Shown: positions 5,371 to 6,028 of the stretch, piece after piece
Numbering within the stretch: position 1 is the stretch's first letter
Layout of the letters: each line of letters begins with the position of its first letter
DNA from: DHVE2 group archaeon
Lineage (GTDB): Archaea > Thermoplasmatota > Thermoplasmata > Thermoplasmatales > Aciduliprofundaceae
NCBI GenBank assembly: GCA_015520985.1
Contig: WAOY01000064.1
Coordinates: 1 to 6,028, forward strand
DNA: 6,028 nucleotides
Direction: 5' to 3'
Notes under the pieces: model-generated
Databases searched by the model: none
Told to the model about the DNA's origin: nothing
What the model saw: only the letters and a program-made list of their open reading frames with translations
Position numbers and translations under genes: made by a program

Positions 5371-6028
5371 ATGATGGATGGTAAAAACTCAAAACCAAGA
5401 AAAAGGTGGATAACGGACTGGTGGCCTAACAGGCTGAATTTGAAAATATTGAAGCAGAACTGCCCGGCATTCCATCCTTACGGGCCTGATTACGACTATG
5501 TAGCAGAGGTAAGCAAACTTGATGTGAATGCCGTTATAAAGGACCTGAAGAAATTGATGAGAACCCCGCAGGACTGGTGGCCCGCGGATTTCGGGCACTA
5601 CGGCCCTCTCTTTGTACGCCTGGCATGGCACAGTTCCGGAAGTTACAGGATTTACGATGGTCGTGGCGGCGCTAGGAATGGAAGCATAAGATTTCCACCG
5701 AGAATAAACTGGCCGGACAACATAGGACTCGATAAAGCCCTGAGGCTCCTCTGGCCCATAAAGAAGAAATACGGAAGAAAACTCTCCTGGGCGGATCTGA
5801 TCATCCTCGCGGGAACCGTCGCCTTGGAGGACATGGGAGTGCACATACTGGGATTCTCTCTGGGCAGGGAAGACATATATGAGCCGGACGAGAGTCCAGA
5901 CTGGGGTCCCGAGGAAGAGATGCTCACAAGCAAGCGCGTGAAAGAAGGTGAGCTTGAAAGGCCGTATGCAGCGACGGAGATGGGTCTCATATATGTGAAT
6001 CCTGAGGGCCCTGGAGGAAACCCGGATC
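5371..6028 (+). CDS. katG: Catalase-peroxidase KatG, N-terminal part (continues beyond window)
   Basis: The first 219 codons of a protein that in this family is about 720-740 residues; the frame is open at the right edge. Distal heme residues are present: R83, W86 and H87 in [12 protein letters not shown]. Also seen are DGRGGARNG (96-104), NWPDN (113-117), the WADLIILAG helix (140-148), [10 protein letters not shown] and [16 protein letters not shown]208 lies 122 residues after W86, exactly the W107-Y229 distance of the Mycobacterium tuberculosis enzyme, so the Met-Tyr-Trp cofactor needed for catalase activity is probably formed; the Met is expected about 26 residues further on. KatG dismutates H2O2 and has peroxidase activity. 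ATG 5371 follows GGAGG by 6 bases; ATG 5374 is possible. The first 90 or so bases are more A-rich than neighbouring genes. The proximal His and the C-terminal domain cannot be judged. Archaeal katG genes are generally regarded as bacterial acquisitions. Confidence 0.96.
   Translation, partial: MMDGKNSKPRKRWITDWWPNRLNLKILKQNCPAFHPYGPDYDYVAEVSKLDVNAVIKDLKKLMRTPQDWWPADFGHYGPLFVRLAWHSSGSYRIYDGRGGARNGSIRFPPRINWPDNIGLDKALRLLWPIKKKYGRKLSWADLIILAGTVALEDMGVHILGFSLGREDIYEPDESPDWGPEEEMLTSKRVKEGELERPYAATEMGLIYVNPEGPGGNPD

Larger units (their letters stand above)
1406..6028 (+). other. Predicted oxygen and peroxide defence operon (eight genes, right end open)
   Basis: Eight same-strand genes have gaps of 15, 2, -4, -11, 13, 11 and 15 bases, with no promoter-like or terminator-like sequence between them. 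A single strong TATA box precedes the first gene. All eight products have, or plausibly have, roles in electron supply to, or removal of, O2 and H2O2. Co-transcription is inferred from spacing. Internal promoters within coding sequence cannot be excluded. Confidence 0.85.

Noticed and set aside
5865..5882. AT-rich ACATATATGAG in katG as a promoter.
   Set aside because: It is within conserved KatG coding sequence ([10 protein letters not shown]), with no BRE and no gene start at the right distance.

Overview
The window reads as archaeal DNA, most likely from a thermophilic or moderately thermophilic euryarchaeote. The support is two divergent TATA/BRE promoters placed for leaderless transcripts, near-perfect GGAGGTGA Shine-Dalgarno sites inside the operon, frequent ATA (Ile) and AGG (Arg) codons, and proteins that all resemble archaeal families. 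A Thermoplasmatota (Aciduliprofundum-like) or Archaeoglobi-like host would fit, but I cannot settle the lineage from sequence alone.

Layout. Bases 2-145 hold the C-terminal tail of an unidentified protein. Bases 192-881 encode an unrecognised membrane-anchored protein with two probable extracytoplasmic beta domains. It converges with an Lrp/AsnC-type regulator (882-1304, minus strand); the two genes share a TGATCA palindrome as their two stop codons. A roughly 100-bp divergent promoter region (1305-1405) follows. From 1406 to the window edge, eight genes lie tightly packed on the plus strand: flavin reductase-like protein, rubredoxin, flavodiiron protein, peroxiredoxin, ferritin-like protein, rubrerythrin, a rhodanese-ABM fusion, and the first 219 codons of catalase-peroxidase KatG.

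How the genes fit together. The eight genes look like one oxygen and peroxide defence operon. The inferred electron path is NAD(P)H to the flavin reductase-like protein to rubredoxin to the flavodiiron protein, which reduces O2 to water. Rubrerythrin, the peroxiredoxin and the ferritin-like protein would remove peroxide with reduced thiols or rubredoxin. KatG would remove H2O2 by heme chemistry. The divergent Lrp-type gene is the obvious candidate regulator. No superoxide reductase is present in the visible part.

Most interesting points: the flavin reductase and rubredoxin genes are in the same frame, separated by one TGA and 15 open bases, giving an unfused version of the clostridial 'high molecular weight rubredoxin'. 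A rhodanese is fused to an ABM (IsdG-like) domain that appears to lack two of the catalytic residues known from IsdG. The peroxiredoxin has no usual resolving cysteine. The divergent promoters are mirror images in geometry. A heme catalase-peroxidase is built into a non-heme, anaerobe-type set. There is no gene-free stretch over 300 bases, and no tRNA, rRNA, CRISPR array or mobile element was seen.
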